A DNA stretch of 64,000 nucleotides from Rhodobacter sp. (lineage in GTDB: Bacteria; Pseudomonadota; Alphaproteobacteria; Rhodobacterales; Rhodobacteraceae). Of the stretch, positions 57,315 to 64,000 are shown one piece after another. A program made the position numbers and the translations under genes. Location of the stretch: assembly GCA_027484985.1 (NCBI GenBank), contig JAIXRW010000037.1, forward strand, positions 1-64,000. The letters run 5' to 3'. The notes beneath the pieces were generated by a model. That model did not search any database. It worked only from the letters and a program-made list of their open reading frames with translations, and had not been told where the DNA came from. Numbering within the stretch: position 1 is the stretch's first letter; each line of letters begins with the position of its first letter.

Positions 57315-58311
57315 TGTCATATACCACTTCCAGCGACTTGACCGCGCCCGCATATTTGCCGCGCATGTCGGCATCGGTCGCAGGGGTCAGCACGAAATCG
57401 GCGCCGGTGGTTTCGGCATCGAACAGGCCAAGCAGGCCGTCTTGCGTAAGGGGTTTGGGGCGCAGCGGCGGGGCCTCGGCCACGTTTTCGGCCAGTTCGG
57501 TGAACAGGCCACCCCATTGCGTGGCATGGGTGCCGACGATCTGGTAATTGGCCGATTTGCGGCGCAGGTCGTCATCGGCCGGAATGCTGGCAAGGATCGG
57601 GATGTTCACCGCCGCCGCAAAGGCCGCAGCCTCGCCCGTGCCGTCATCCTTGTTGATGACCATGCCCGCCACGCCGACATTGCCGCCCAGTTTGCGGAAA
57701 TATTCCACCGCCGAGCATACATTGTTCGCCACATACAGCGATTGCAGGTCGTTGCTGGCGACCACGATCACCTTTTGCGCCATGTCGCGGGCAATGGGCA
57801 GACCGAAGCCGCCGCAGACCACATCGCCAAGGAAATCAAGCAGGACGTAGTCGAAATCCCAGTCGTGGAAGCCCAGCTTTTCCAGCAGCTCGAAGCCGTG
57901 GATGATGCCGCGCCCGCCGCAGCCGCGGCCGACTTCCGGCCCGCCCAGTTCCATCGCGTAAACGCCGCCCCGCTTGAAGCAGACATCACCGATCTTGACC
58001 TCTTCGCCCGCCAGTTTCTTGCGGGTCGAGGTTTCGATGATGGTGGGGCAGGCCTTGCCGCCGAACAGCAGGCTTGTGGTGTCGGATTTCGGATCGCAGC
58101 CGATCAGCAGCACGCGCTTGCCGTTTTCGGCCATCATGTGGCTGAGATTCGCCAGCGTGAAGGATTTGCCGATCCCGCCCTTGCCATAGATGGCAATGAT
58201 CTGGGTTTTCTTGGTCGGCGCGCTCTGCGGCACTTCCAATGTCGGTTCCTCATGCGCCTCGTCGCGCAGGCGGGCGTCGAAATCCTTGAGGTTCGGAATA
58301 TCCAGCGTCAT
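57307..58311 (-). CDS. bchX: Chlorophyllide a reductase iron protein subunit X
   Basis: This NifH-like ATPase passes electrons to BchYZ. It has 334 residues. The P-loop is [20 protein letters not shown], switch II is [20 protein letters not shown] (cluster-ligand Cys), and the other cluster Cys lies in [18 protein letters not shown]. The N-terminal 35-residue extension before the P-loop is normal for BchX. ATG 58311 overlaps the bchC stop by four bases. It is part of the bchCXYZ transcript. Confidence 0.97.
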   Translation of the reverse strand: MTLDIPNLKDFDARLRDEAHEEPTLEVPQSAPTKKTQIIAIYGKGGIGKSFTLANLSHMMAENGKRVLLIGCDPKSDTTSLLFGGKACPTIIETSTRKKLAGEEVKIGDVCFKRGGVYAMELGGPEVGRGCGGRGIIHGFELLEKLGFHDWDFDYVLLDFLGDVVCGGFGLPIARDMAQKVIVVASNDLQSLYVANNVCSAVEYFRKLGGNVGVAGMVINKDDGTGEAAAFAAAVNIPILASIPADDDLRRKSANYQIVGTHATQWGGLFTELAENVAEAPPLRPKPLTQDGLLGLFDAETTGADFVLTPATDADMRGKYAGAVKSLEVVYDNV

Positions 58312-59252
58312 GCGTGTCCGCTCCAGTTCAGGATCATCTTCAGGCAATCCGCATCGGTGAATGCGGTGGTGTAGGCGGCCGCCGCATCGGTTGCGGGGCG
58401 TTCGTGGGTAATCAGGCCCGCCAGCGACAGCGCCCCGCTTTCGATCAGCGCGCGGGTGGCGGTCAGGTCGTCGGGCTGCCATTCGCTGGCAATTCGGATC
58501 CGCGCCTCTTTCATGAAGGCGGGCGGAAAGGCGAAGGCGACGGGTTCGGTATAGAAGCCGGCCAGAACGATCTCGCCGCCCTTGGCAAGGCGCGTCACCA
58601 ACTGGTCAAGCAGACCCTTGGCGCCCGAGGCGTCATAGATGGCGCGGTAATCGCGGCGCGAATCGTCCGCGGGGTCGATGCAGGCATAACCCGCAGCCCC
58701 GCCCCGACGCGCGGGATTGGTTTCCCAGACGGTCGGCGCGGGCGCACCCGCCGCAACGGTCAGCCGCGCCAAAAGGCGGCCGAGCGTGCCGTGGCCAACG
58801 ATCAGGTCGGGCAGCGCGGTATTGAACCCCGCCAGCGCATGGCGCGCGGTTGCGGCCAGCGCGAGCAGCGCGCCTTCCGCCCCCATGCCGCGGTCGATCC
58901 GCGCCACGCGATGCGCGGGCGTCACCAGATGGCGCGACGCGGCGCCGAACAGGCCGCGCACATTGCCCTCGAAACAGTTGGCACCGGGCACAAAGACCTG
59001 ATCGCCCACCGAAAACCCGCTTTCGGGGCCCGCTTCGACCACTTCGCCCGCCGCCTCGTATCCGGGCACCAAGGGATAACCCATGCCCGGAAAGGGCGGC
59101 ATCGTGCCCGACCAGAACAGCTTTTCGGTACCCGTCGAAATGCCCGAATAGGCCACCTCGACCACCAGATCCGCCGCCGCCGGACGGGTCAGCCCGAGCG
59201 ACGAGAGCGAAAGCTCTTTCGGTCCGGACAAGATGACAGCGGTGGTCTGCAC
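58308..59252 (-). CDS. bchC: 3-hydroxyethyl bacteriochlorophyllide a dehydrogenase
   Basis: This zinc-type alcohol dehydrogenase-fold enzyme oxidises the 3-hydroxyethyl group to acetyl in late bacteriochlorophyll a synthesis. It has 314 residues from the GTG at 59252 (reading [20 protein letters not shown]), with a GGGGA site. Family blocks are [40 protein letters not shown] and [15 protein letters not shown]. An ATG at 59321 would add residues not seen in the family. The promoter with two PpsR sites lies about 75-120 nt upstream. Confidence 0.95.
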   Translation of the reverse strand: MQTTAVILSGPKELSLSSLGLTRPAAADLVVEVAYSGISTGTEKLFWSGTMPPFPGMGYPLVPGYEAAGEVVEAGPESGFSVGDQVFVPGANCFEGNVRGLFGAASRHLVTPAHRVARIDRGMGAEGALLALAATARHALAGFNTALPDLIVGHGTLGRLLARLTVAAGAPAPTVWETNPARRGGAAGYACIDPADDSRRDYRAIYDASGAKGLLDQLVTRLAKGGEIVLAGFYTEPVAFAFPPAFMKEARIRIASEWQPDDLTATRALIESGALSLAGLITHERPATDAAAAYTTAFTDADCLKMILNWSGHA

Positions 59253-59325
59253 TTCGGTATCCCCAGCCCCTCCCCCACAGCGGGTTCGGGCATCTTTCCG
59301 GTTCCCCTTGGGTTCCGGCATTAAG

Positions 59326-59343
59326 TGTCAGTTTAGACTTACA
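59326..59343. promoter_or_regulatory. PpsR (CrtJ) site 1 upstream of bchC
   Basis: Perfect TGT-N12-ACA palindrome. It covers a -10-like TAAACT on the minus strand (59330-59335) of the bchC promoter. PpsR/CrtJ represses pigment genes under aerobic conditions through such sites. Confidence 0.88.
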
Positions 59344-59351
59344 TGTCAGAC

Positions 59352-59369
59352 TGTCAAATTAAATAGACA
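59352..59369. promoter_or_regulatory. PpsR (CrtJ) site 2 upstream of bchC
   Basis: A second perfect TGT-N12-ACA site, 26 nt from the first. It covers a consensus -35 TTGACA on the minus strand (59352-59357), 16 nt from the -10-like element. The two sites together would block polymerase. Confidence 0.88.
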
Positions 59370-59387
59370 GTTTTTTCCGTTCTGCCC

Positions 59388-60506
59388 TCAAATAGGGCGC
59401 CGGGCGGTCATTACCGAGGTCACAAAGGGCCGGAATCCGCCGTAATTCTTGATATCGGCAAAGCCGGCAGCGCCCAGCAGGGCCGTAATCTCATTGGCCG
59501 ACCGGGTGCGCCCTGTCTGCATGGCCAAAGTGTAAACGGAAAAGTACACATCTGTTGCCCGATCCGGGTGGTCGCCCCCCGACATCGGTTCGGATATCAC
59601 CAGCCTTCCGCCGGGTGGCAGCGCCTGAAATGCCTTGGCCAACAGATCGGCCACGGTAGAATCGGCATGGTCATAAAGCACGCGCACAAGGCTGATCGTA
59701 TCGGCCCCTTCGGGCAGGGGCCCACTGCGGAACGACCCCGGCAGAATCGTCACCCGCGGGTCAATTCCGCTGGCCGCGAATCGCGCTTTGGCCGCGGGAA
59801 CCACGGCGGGCAGATCGAACAGCACCAGTTCGGGGCCGCGACAGGCCGCCCCGACCGCCGCCAGAAAGGCCCCCGTGCCGCCGCCCACATCCATGATGCG
59901 CTGGCTGCCCGACAGATCGACCAGGGCAAGCGTATCGGCCGCGACCAACCCCTGACTGTCGGCCATCAGTTCCGAATAGCGTGCCGCAAGCGCCGGATCG
60001 GCCACGCCGCCCGCCCCAAAGACATAGGGCCAGAAGCCTGCCAGTTCGGGCTGCGTCTCGCCCCGGAAAAACGCTACCGGATCGGCAAGGTCGCGGTAAA
60101 GCACAGGGTGGTGGCGCACCATCGCTTCAAGCCCCGGCACCGCCAGAAAAGCGGCACCCCGCGTCGTCAGCCGCCACAGACCGCGCCGCTGCCGCATCAG
60201 GCCCAGCGCGGCACCGGCCTGCAAAAGCACCGCCATTGGCTGCGGCGCGACACGGGCAAATGCCCCCAGATCGCCCGCCGGAAGCGGCCCCTCGGTCAGG
60301 CGGTGCAGCACACGCAATTCGACCAGCGCCAGCAGCGCCTGCGACTGGACAAAGCCCGACACGATGTCGAACAGCGCCCGCCCCTCGGCCCGCGCGATGT
60401 GTTTCAGGCCGGGAATCCGCGCGCAGATCGCATGGAACCGGGGCGAAAGCCCCAATCGCGCCGCAAAGCCAAGCCCCGAAGGCCGCGCTGTCGAAGCCTT
60501 CAGCAT
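59388..60506 (-). CDS. crtF: Hydroxyneurosporene/demethylspheroidene O-methyltransferase
   Basis: This SAM-dependent enzyme adds the 1-methoxy group in the spheroidene pathway. It has 372 residues. An N-terminal dimerisation region includes FDIVSGFVQSQALLALVELR, the SAM motif I is IMDVGGGTGAFLAAVGAACR, and C-terminal ISLVRVLYDHADSTVADLLA supplies the catalytic His region. ATG 60506 shares one base with the crtE stop. A small hairpin, GCCCT-ATTTG-AGGGC, overlaps its stop codon. Transcripts probably read on into bchC in the superoperon. Confidence 0.95.
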   Translation of the reverse strand: MLKASTARPSGLGFAARLGLSPRFHAICARIPGLKHIARAEGRALFDIVSGFVQSQALLALVELRVLHRLTEGPLPAGDLGAFARVAPQPMAVLLQAGAALGLMRQRRGLWRLTTRGAAFLAVPGLEAMVRHHPVLYRDLADPVAFFRGETQPELAGFWPYVFGAGGVADPALAARYSELMADSQGLVAADTLALVDLSGSQRIMDVGGGTGAFLAAVGAACRGPELVLFDLPAVVPAAKARFAASGIDPRVTILPGSFRSGPLPEGADTISLVRVLYDHADSTVADLLAKAFQALPPGGRLVISEPMSGGDHPDRATDVYFSVYTLAMQTGRTRSANEITALLGAAGFADIKNYGGFRPFVTSVMTARRPI

Positions 60507-61375
60507 CAGCCGCGCACGGGCGACAGGTGAACGGGTGTCATCTTTTCGGCATAGGCACGCACCAGCGCGGCCAGCTTTGCCTCGCCCGGGCAAGACGGGA
60601 TCGAGGCGATGGCCCCGCCCAGAATATCCTTCAGGTGCTGCACCGCGCCCGATACGCCCATCTCGGCCACAGCCGAAGGGCGTTGGTGCACGGCATCCTG
60701 CCCTGCGGGCTTGCCCATCTCTTCCGGGGTCATCAGCGCGTCCTTCAGATCGTCGGCCACCTGAAAGGCCGCGCCGATACGGGCGCCCAGTTCTTCCCAC
60801 GGTTCGGCATCCTGCCCTGCGGCAACCGCGCCCATCTGGGTGGCCGCGATGAACAGCGCCCCCGTCTTGGCACGGTGATAGGCGGCAAGGTCGATGCTGC
60901 TTTCGCTTTCCCACGCCTGCCCCGCGCAGATGCCCCCGGGTGATCCGGTGCGCTGCGCCAGAATACGGATCAATTCGACCGCCCGCGCCGGATGATCGGC
61001 CGCCGCCCGCGCCAGCACCTCGAAGGCCAGCACGATCAGCGAATCGCCCGACAGAACGGCCAGCGGCTGGCCATAGGCGCGATGCACCGACAGCTTGCCG
61101 CGCCGGATATCTGCATCGTCGAAACAGGGCAGATCGTCATGCACAAGGCTGGCGCAATGGATCAGTTCCAGCGCCGAGGCTGCCGCATCGGCCAGACCGG
61201 GCGCCGAGTCGCCACAGGCCATGGCGACCGATAGCAGGATGGTGGGCCGGATCCGCGCCCCGCCCGGAAAGACCGAATGGTCCAGCGCCGCCGCCAGACG
61301 GGGCGGCCCGTCGGCAGAGCGCGCCTTGTCCAGCGCCGCACCGATCGCCTGTTCGATCCGCCCGTCCAAAGCCAT
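60506..61375 (-). CDS. crtE: Geranylgeranyl diphosphate synthase
   Basis: This trans-prenyltransferase makes the C20 precursor for carotenoids and the bacteriochlorophyll tail. It has 289 residues. The first Asp-rich motif is LVHDDLPCFDDADIRRGKLS, and the second is FQVADDLKDALMTPEE. ATG 61375, with AAGGGG upstream, gives the usual family length; an ATG at 61411 would add 12 residues overlapping the regulatory region. It is the first gene of the crtEF-bchCXYZ-puf series. Confidence 0.96.
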   Translation of the reverse strand: MALDGRIEQAIGAALDKARSADGPPRLAAALDHSVFPGGARIRPTILLSVAMACGDSAPGLADAAASALELIHCASLVHDDLPCFDDADIRRGKLSVHRAYGQPLAVLSGDSLIVLAFEVLARAAADHPARAVELIRILAQRTGSPGGICAGQAWESESSIDLAAYHRAKTGALFIAATQMGAVAAGQDAEPWEELGARIGAAFQVADDLKDALMTPEEMGKPAGQDAVHQRPSAVAEMGVSGAVQHLKDILGGAIASIPSCPGEAKLAALVRAYAEKMTPVHLSPVRG

Positions 61376-61429
61376 GATCGCCCCTTTTCGCGCAAAGCCT
61401 GCCGCAAGCATTGCACTGCGAGGCCAATG

Positions 61430-61447
61430 TGTAAACCAAATCTTACA
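61430..61447. promoter_or_regulatory. PpsR (CrtJ) site 1 between crtE and crtD
   Basis: Perfect TGT-N12-ACA palindrome in the 124-nt divergent crtE/crtD region, 54 nt upstream of the crtE start. Confidence 0.88.
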
Positions 61448-61453
61448 CTATAC

Positions 61454-61471
61454 TGTAATCAAACTTGGACA
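61454..61471. promoter_or_regulatory. PpsR (CrtJ) site 2 between crtE and crtD
   Basis: A second perfect TGT-N12-ACA site, 24 nt from the first. Between them lies ACTATACT, which offers a -10-like hexamer to each strand (TATAGT toward crtE, TATACT toward crtD). Binding at both sites could repress both directions. Confidence 0.88.
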
Positions 61472-61499
61472 ATCCCGCGCAGGGCGTTACAGTCGCGCC

Positions 61500-63053
61500 A
61501 TGAACAGCGCGAAACCGAAAGCCATCGTCATCGGGGCCGGCATGGGCGGCCTTGCCGCCGCGATCCGGCTTTGCGCGGCCGGATATGCGGTGACGGTGCT
61601 GGAGCACGCCGCCACGCCGGGCGGCAAGGCCCGCGCCCTGCCCTCGGCTGCGGGGCCTGTCGATACCGGACCCACGGTGCTGACGCTGCGCCCTGTCTTT
61701 GACGCGCTTTTCGCGCTGAACGGCGAACGGCTTGACGACCATGTCACCCTTGTGCGGCAAGACATCCTTGCCCGCCACTGGTGGCCCGATGGCGCAACCC
61801 TCGACCTGCGCCCCGAGCGCGAGGCCAATGCCGAAGCCATCCGCGCCCTGTCCGGCCCGCGCGAGGCGGCGGCCTTTCTGCGCTTTGACAGCCTTGCGCA
61901 ATCGCTGTTCGACGCCTTCGACGCCCCCGTGATGCAGGCCCCCCGCCCCGATCTGGCGGGAATCCTCCGCGCCACGCTGCGCCAGCCGCGCCTTTGGCCC
62001 GCGCTTTTGCCCGGTGTCACGCTCGACCGCCTGCTGCGCCTCCATTTCCGCGACCCGCGCCTGATCCAGCTGTTCGGGCGCTATGCCACCTATGTCGGCG
62101 GCAGCCCCGCCCGCGTGCCCGCCGTTCTGGCGCTGATCTGGCGGGCCGAGGCGCAGGGGGTCTGGGGCGTGCGGGGCGGCATGCACGGGCTGGCCCTTGC
62201 ACTTGCCGCCCTTGCCGAACGGATGGGGGCTGCGGTCCATTATGGCGTGCAGGCGCGGCGCCTGCTGCGCCAGAATGACCGGCTGACCGGCGTGCAAACC
62301 GCCGAAGGTCGCACCCTTCCCTGCGATGTCTGTGTTTTCAACGGCGATCCTGCCGCCCTGTCACAGGGGTTGATGGGCGATGCGATCCCGCGCAGGTCGG
62401 CCGCCCGGCCCAGCCTTTCGGCCCATGTCTGGGCCTTTGCCGCCACCCCCACGGGCCCTGCCGCTGCGGCGCTTGTGCATCACAACATCTTCTTCACCGC
62501 CGATCCCGCCACCGAATTCGGCCCCCTTGCCAAGGGCCGCCTGCCCGACCGCCAGTCGCTTTATGTCTGCGCCGAGGACCGGCTGGCAGGCCCCCCCGCG
62601 CCCGGCGCCGAACGGTTCGAGATCATCCTGAACGCCCCCGCCCACCACCCGCACCTGCCCGAGGACAAAGACCAATGCCGGACACGCACCTTCCAACAGC
62701 TGCAAGCGATGGGCCTGCGCTTCGATCCGCTTCCGGCGACGGCCAGCCTGACCACGCCCTCGGCCTTTGCAACGCTGTTTCCGGCCTCGCGCGGGGCGCT
62801 TTATGGGCAAAGCCCCGAGGGGATGATGGCGACCTTCACCCGCCCCACGGCGCGCACGGCACTGCCGGGGCTTTACCTCGCGGGGGGCGGGGTGCATCCG
62901 GGGGCGGGGGTGCCGATGGCGGCCCTGTCCGGCCGGCACGCGGCCGAGGCGATCATGCAGGACCAGATTTCTCGGTCGCCGTCGGGCCTGACGGCTATGC
63001 CTGGTGGTATCTCGACGGCGTCTCCGATGACGGGGCCCGCGCGGTCTCGGTAA
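61500..63053 (+). CDS. crtD: Methoxyneurosporene/hydroxyneurosporene dehydrogenase
   Basis: This FAD-dependent desaturase introduces the 3,4 double bond in spheroidene synthesis. It has 517 residues. The N-terminal dinucleotide-binding motif is IVIGAGMGGLAAAIRLCAAG followed by EHAATPGGKA. The C-terminal family block is PGLYLAGGGVHPGAGVPMAA. The last 30 or so residues (after AAEAIMQD) are not conserved in type and are read from DNA that also encodes the crtC N-terminus in another frame. ATG 61500 lies 28 nt after the second PpsR site. Confidence 0.94.
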   Translation: MNSAKPKAIVIGAGMGGLAAAIRLCAAGYAVTVLEHAATPGGKARALPSAAGPVDTGPTVLTLRPVFDALFALNGERLDDHVTLVRQDILARHWWPDGATLDLRPEREANAEAIRALSGPREAAAFLRFDSLAQSLFDAFDAPVMQAPRPDLAGILRATLRQPRLWPALLPGVTLDRLLRLHFRDPRLIQLFGRYATYVGGSPARVPAVLALIWRAEAQGVWGVRGGMHGLALALAALAERMGAAVHYGVQARRLLRQNDRLTGVQTAEGRTLPCDVCVFNGDPAALSQGLMGDAIPRRSAARPSLSAHVWAFAATPTGPAAAALVHHNIFFTADPATEFGPLAKGRLPDRQSLYVCAEDRLAGPPAPGAERFEIILNAPAHHPHLPEDKDQCRTRTFQQLQAMGLRFDPLPATASLTTPSAFATLFPASRGALYGQSPEGMMATFTRPTARTALPGLYLAGGGVHPGAGVPMAALSGRHAAEAIMQDQISRSPSGLTAMPGGISTASPMTGPARSR

Positions 63054-63871
63054 TCGGCTTCATCGGTTCGGTCTTTTCGCCGTGGTATGCGTGGTCGGGG
63101 CGGCGCGACCCGCAGAACCATGTCTGCCTGAACGTGGCGACCTATGGCCCAGGCGGGCGCTTTACCATGACAGACCGGGGCCGCAGCGCCCTGCGCCAAT
63201 CGCCCGATACGCTGGGGATCGGCCCCAGTTCCATGCACTGGACCGGCCGCGATCTGGTGATCGAGGTCAACGAAATGGGCGCGCCCCCGCTTGTCACCCC
63301 CGTGCGCGGCACCATCACCCTGACCCCCGAGGCGGTGACAGGGGTCGAGGTCGCCCTGCACGAAAACCACATCTGGCGCCCTTTCGCCCCGATCGCCCGC
63401 ATCGACGTGAACCTGACCCAAGGCCACCGCTGGCAGGGCCACGGCTATCTTGACGCCAATTTCGGCACTGCCGCACTCGAAGCCGATTTCGACTTCTGGA
63501 CATGGGGCCGCTTTCCCACGGCCAAGGGCGCGCAATGTTTCTACGATGCCACCCGCCGCGATGGCAGCACGCTTGCCTTGGGCATCGAGATCGACCGACA
63601 CGGCGTGGTGCAAGAGATTGCCCCCCCGCCGCTTACCCGCTTCAAACGCTCGCTCTGGCAGGTCGCGCGTGAAACCCGCGCCGATGCGGGGGTGATGCCG
63701 CGTCAGGCGATGAACCTGCTGGATGCGCCCTTCTATTCGCGCAGCCTTGTCACCACGCGGTTGGGGGGCGAGGAAACGACAGGCGTTCACGAAGCCCTCG
63801 ACCTTGGCCGCTTCCGTTCGCCGGTGGTCAAGGCCATGCTGGCCACCCGCGTGCCGCGCCGCGCCCGCTGA
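62966..63871 (+). CDS. crtC: Carotenoid 1,2-hydratase (hydroxyneurosporene synthase); start uncertain
   Basis: This enzyme adds water across the end of neurosporene or lycopene, opening the spheroidene branch. The conserved protein runs from about DGYAWWYLDGVSDDGARA through IGSVFSPWYAWSGRRDPQNH, and ends SPVVKAMLATRVPRRAR. Conserved tryptophans and acidic residues (for example WRPFAPIARIDVNL) fit the family. The 5' end given here is approximate. No ATG, GTG or TTG lies in frame between the family N-terminus and the far-upstream ATG at 62675, which is deep in crtD. Homology requires initiation before about 62984, inside crtD. Confidence 0.85.
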   Translation, partial: DFSVAVGPDGYAWWYLDGVSDDGARAVSVIGFIGSVFSPWYAWSGRRDPQNHVCLNVATYGPGGRFTMTDRGRSALRQSPDTLGIGPSSMHWTGRDLVIEVNEMGAPPLVTPVRGTITLTPEAVTGVEVALHENHIWRPFAPIARIDVNLTQGHRWQGHGYLDANFGTAALEADFDFWTWGRFPTAKGAQCFYDATRRDGSTLALGIEIDRHGVVQEIAPPPLTRFKRSLWQVARETRADAGVMPRQAMNLLDAPFYSRSLVTTRLGGEETTGVHEALDLGRFRSPVVKAMLATRVPRRAR

Positions 63872-63880
63872 TCCTGACCC

Positions 63881-63946
63881 TTTCATCCTTGCCCAAATAC
63901 TCCGGGGGGGGGCCATCGCGCAGCGATGGCGGGGGGCTGGCCCCCC
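63881..63946 (-). repeat. Arm-hairpin extragenic element, complete copy F
   Basis: In minus orientation: the arm containing CCCAAATACTCCGGGGG (about 63881-63910), then hairpin 2 GCCATCGC-GCA-GCGATGGC (63912-63930), then hairpin 1 GGGGGG-CTGG-CCCCCC (63931-63946). It fills the gap between the convergent crtC and tspO genes. Confidence 0.85.
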
Positions 63947-64000
63947 TATTGGGCCGGTTGTGCCCCCGGCGCCGCCTGGGGATTCAACCGCCACAGCGCG
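63946..64000 (-). CDS. tspO: TspO/MBR family protein, C-terminal end only
   Basis: The last 18 codons before TAG read ALWRLNPQAAPGAQPAQ. WRLN is the typical end of the fifth helix of TspO, the outer-membrane oxygen/porphyrin sensor that regulates photosynthesis genes in Rhodobacter. The position fits the known crtI-crtB-tspO order converging on crtD-crtC. The rest lies outside the window, so the call depends mostly on this motif and context. Confidence 0.6.
   Translation of the reverse strand, partial: ALWRLNPQAAPGAQPAQ

Noticed and set aside
55726-58374. Plus-strand ORF of 882 codons opposite bchY and bchX
   Set aside because: Despite its length it lies entirely opposite two well-conserved enzymes and reads as His/Gly/Arg-rich shadow sequence.
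62675-62965. ATG at 62675 as the crtC start
   Set aside because: It would add about 97 residues read from the middle of crtD in another frame, with Gly/Pro/Arg-rich composition and no resemblance to CrtC.

Overview
The window comes from a high-GC alphaproteobacterium of the Rhodobacteraceae, most likely the Rhodobacter group in the broad sense. The right-hand 14 kb is part of a purple-bacterial photosynthesis gene cluster in the Rhodobacter order (crtE-crtF-bchCXYZ-pufQBALMX, then dxs). It includes pufX, a gene known only from this group. The left end is the alphaproteobacterial complex I (nuo) operon. I saw no tRNA or rRNA gene, CRISPR array, insertion sequence or prophage, and no gene-free stretch over 300 bases.

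Layout. 1-6437 (minus): nuoA-nuoB-nuoC-[sulfotransferase]-nuoD-nuoE-[HhH membrane protein]-[small membrane protein]-nuoF, with nuoF cut by the window edge. 6712-10434: creA, converging on a HAD phosphatase/MFS transporter/DegT aminotransferase operon. 10518-14371: glmU-glmS-DNA alkylation repair. 14353-18526: a lipoprotein, moaA and a cyanide-insensitive-type bd quinol oxidase (cydAB). 18523-22406: Hsp70-like protein, FAD oxidoreductase and ArgE/M20 deacylase. 22606-28385: a complete peptide ABC importer with both ATPase genes first. 28455-32948: DUF3422 protein and proton-translocating transhydrogenase pntAB. 33022-40305: a membrane methyltransferase, kynurenine pathway genes (kynU-kynA), L,D-transpeptidase, lyxose isomerase-like protein, PuuD-like hydrolase, DUF305 protein and a class V aminotransferase. 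40440-49064: MsbA-type ABC exporter, YgfZ, glycosyltransferase, elongation factor P, two small conserved proteins, TolC, Pcm and an FAH-family enzyme. 49281-64000: dxs, the puf and bch genes and the crt genes, ending in the 3' tip of tspO.

Function. CrtE makes geranylgeranyl diphosphate from precursors fed by Dxs. CrtD, CrtC and CrtF act in the spheroidene branch. BchC and BchXYZ carry out late steps of bacteriochlorophyll a synthesis. PufBALMX build the RC-LH1 core complex and PufQ supports pigment assembly. Two control regions, upstream of bchC and between crtE and crtD, each hold two perfect TGT-N12-ACA sites for the redox/light repressor PpsR (CrtJ). NADH dehydrogenase, transhydrogenase and the bd-type oxidase fit a respiratory-phototrophic, facultative lifestyle.

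Notable non-coding structure. A three-part extragenic element occurs six times in full and once in degenerate form. It consists of a conserved arm, a hairpin whose sequence changes while pairing is kept, and a GGGGC-type hairpin, and it sits mostly at gene ends. Two other gene junctions hold runs of perfect AT-rich hairpins. Other points worth checking are a 24-codon ORF that exactly fills the bchX-bchY gap, the lack of a usual start codon for crtC, and a puf terminator only 20 nt from the dxs start.
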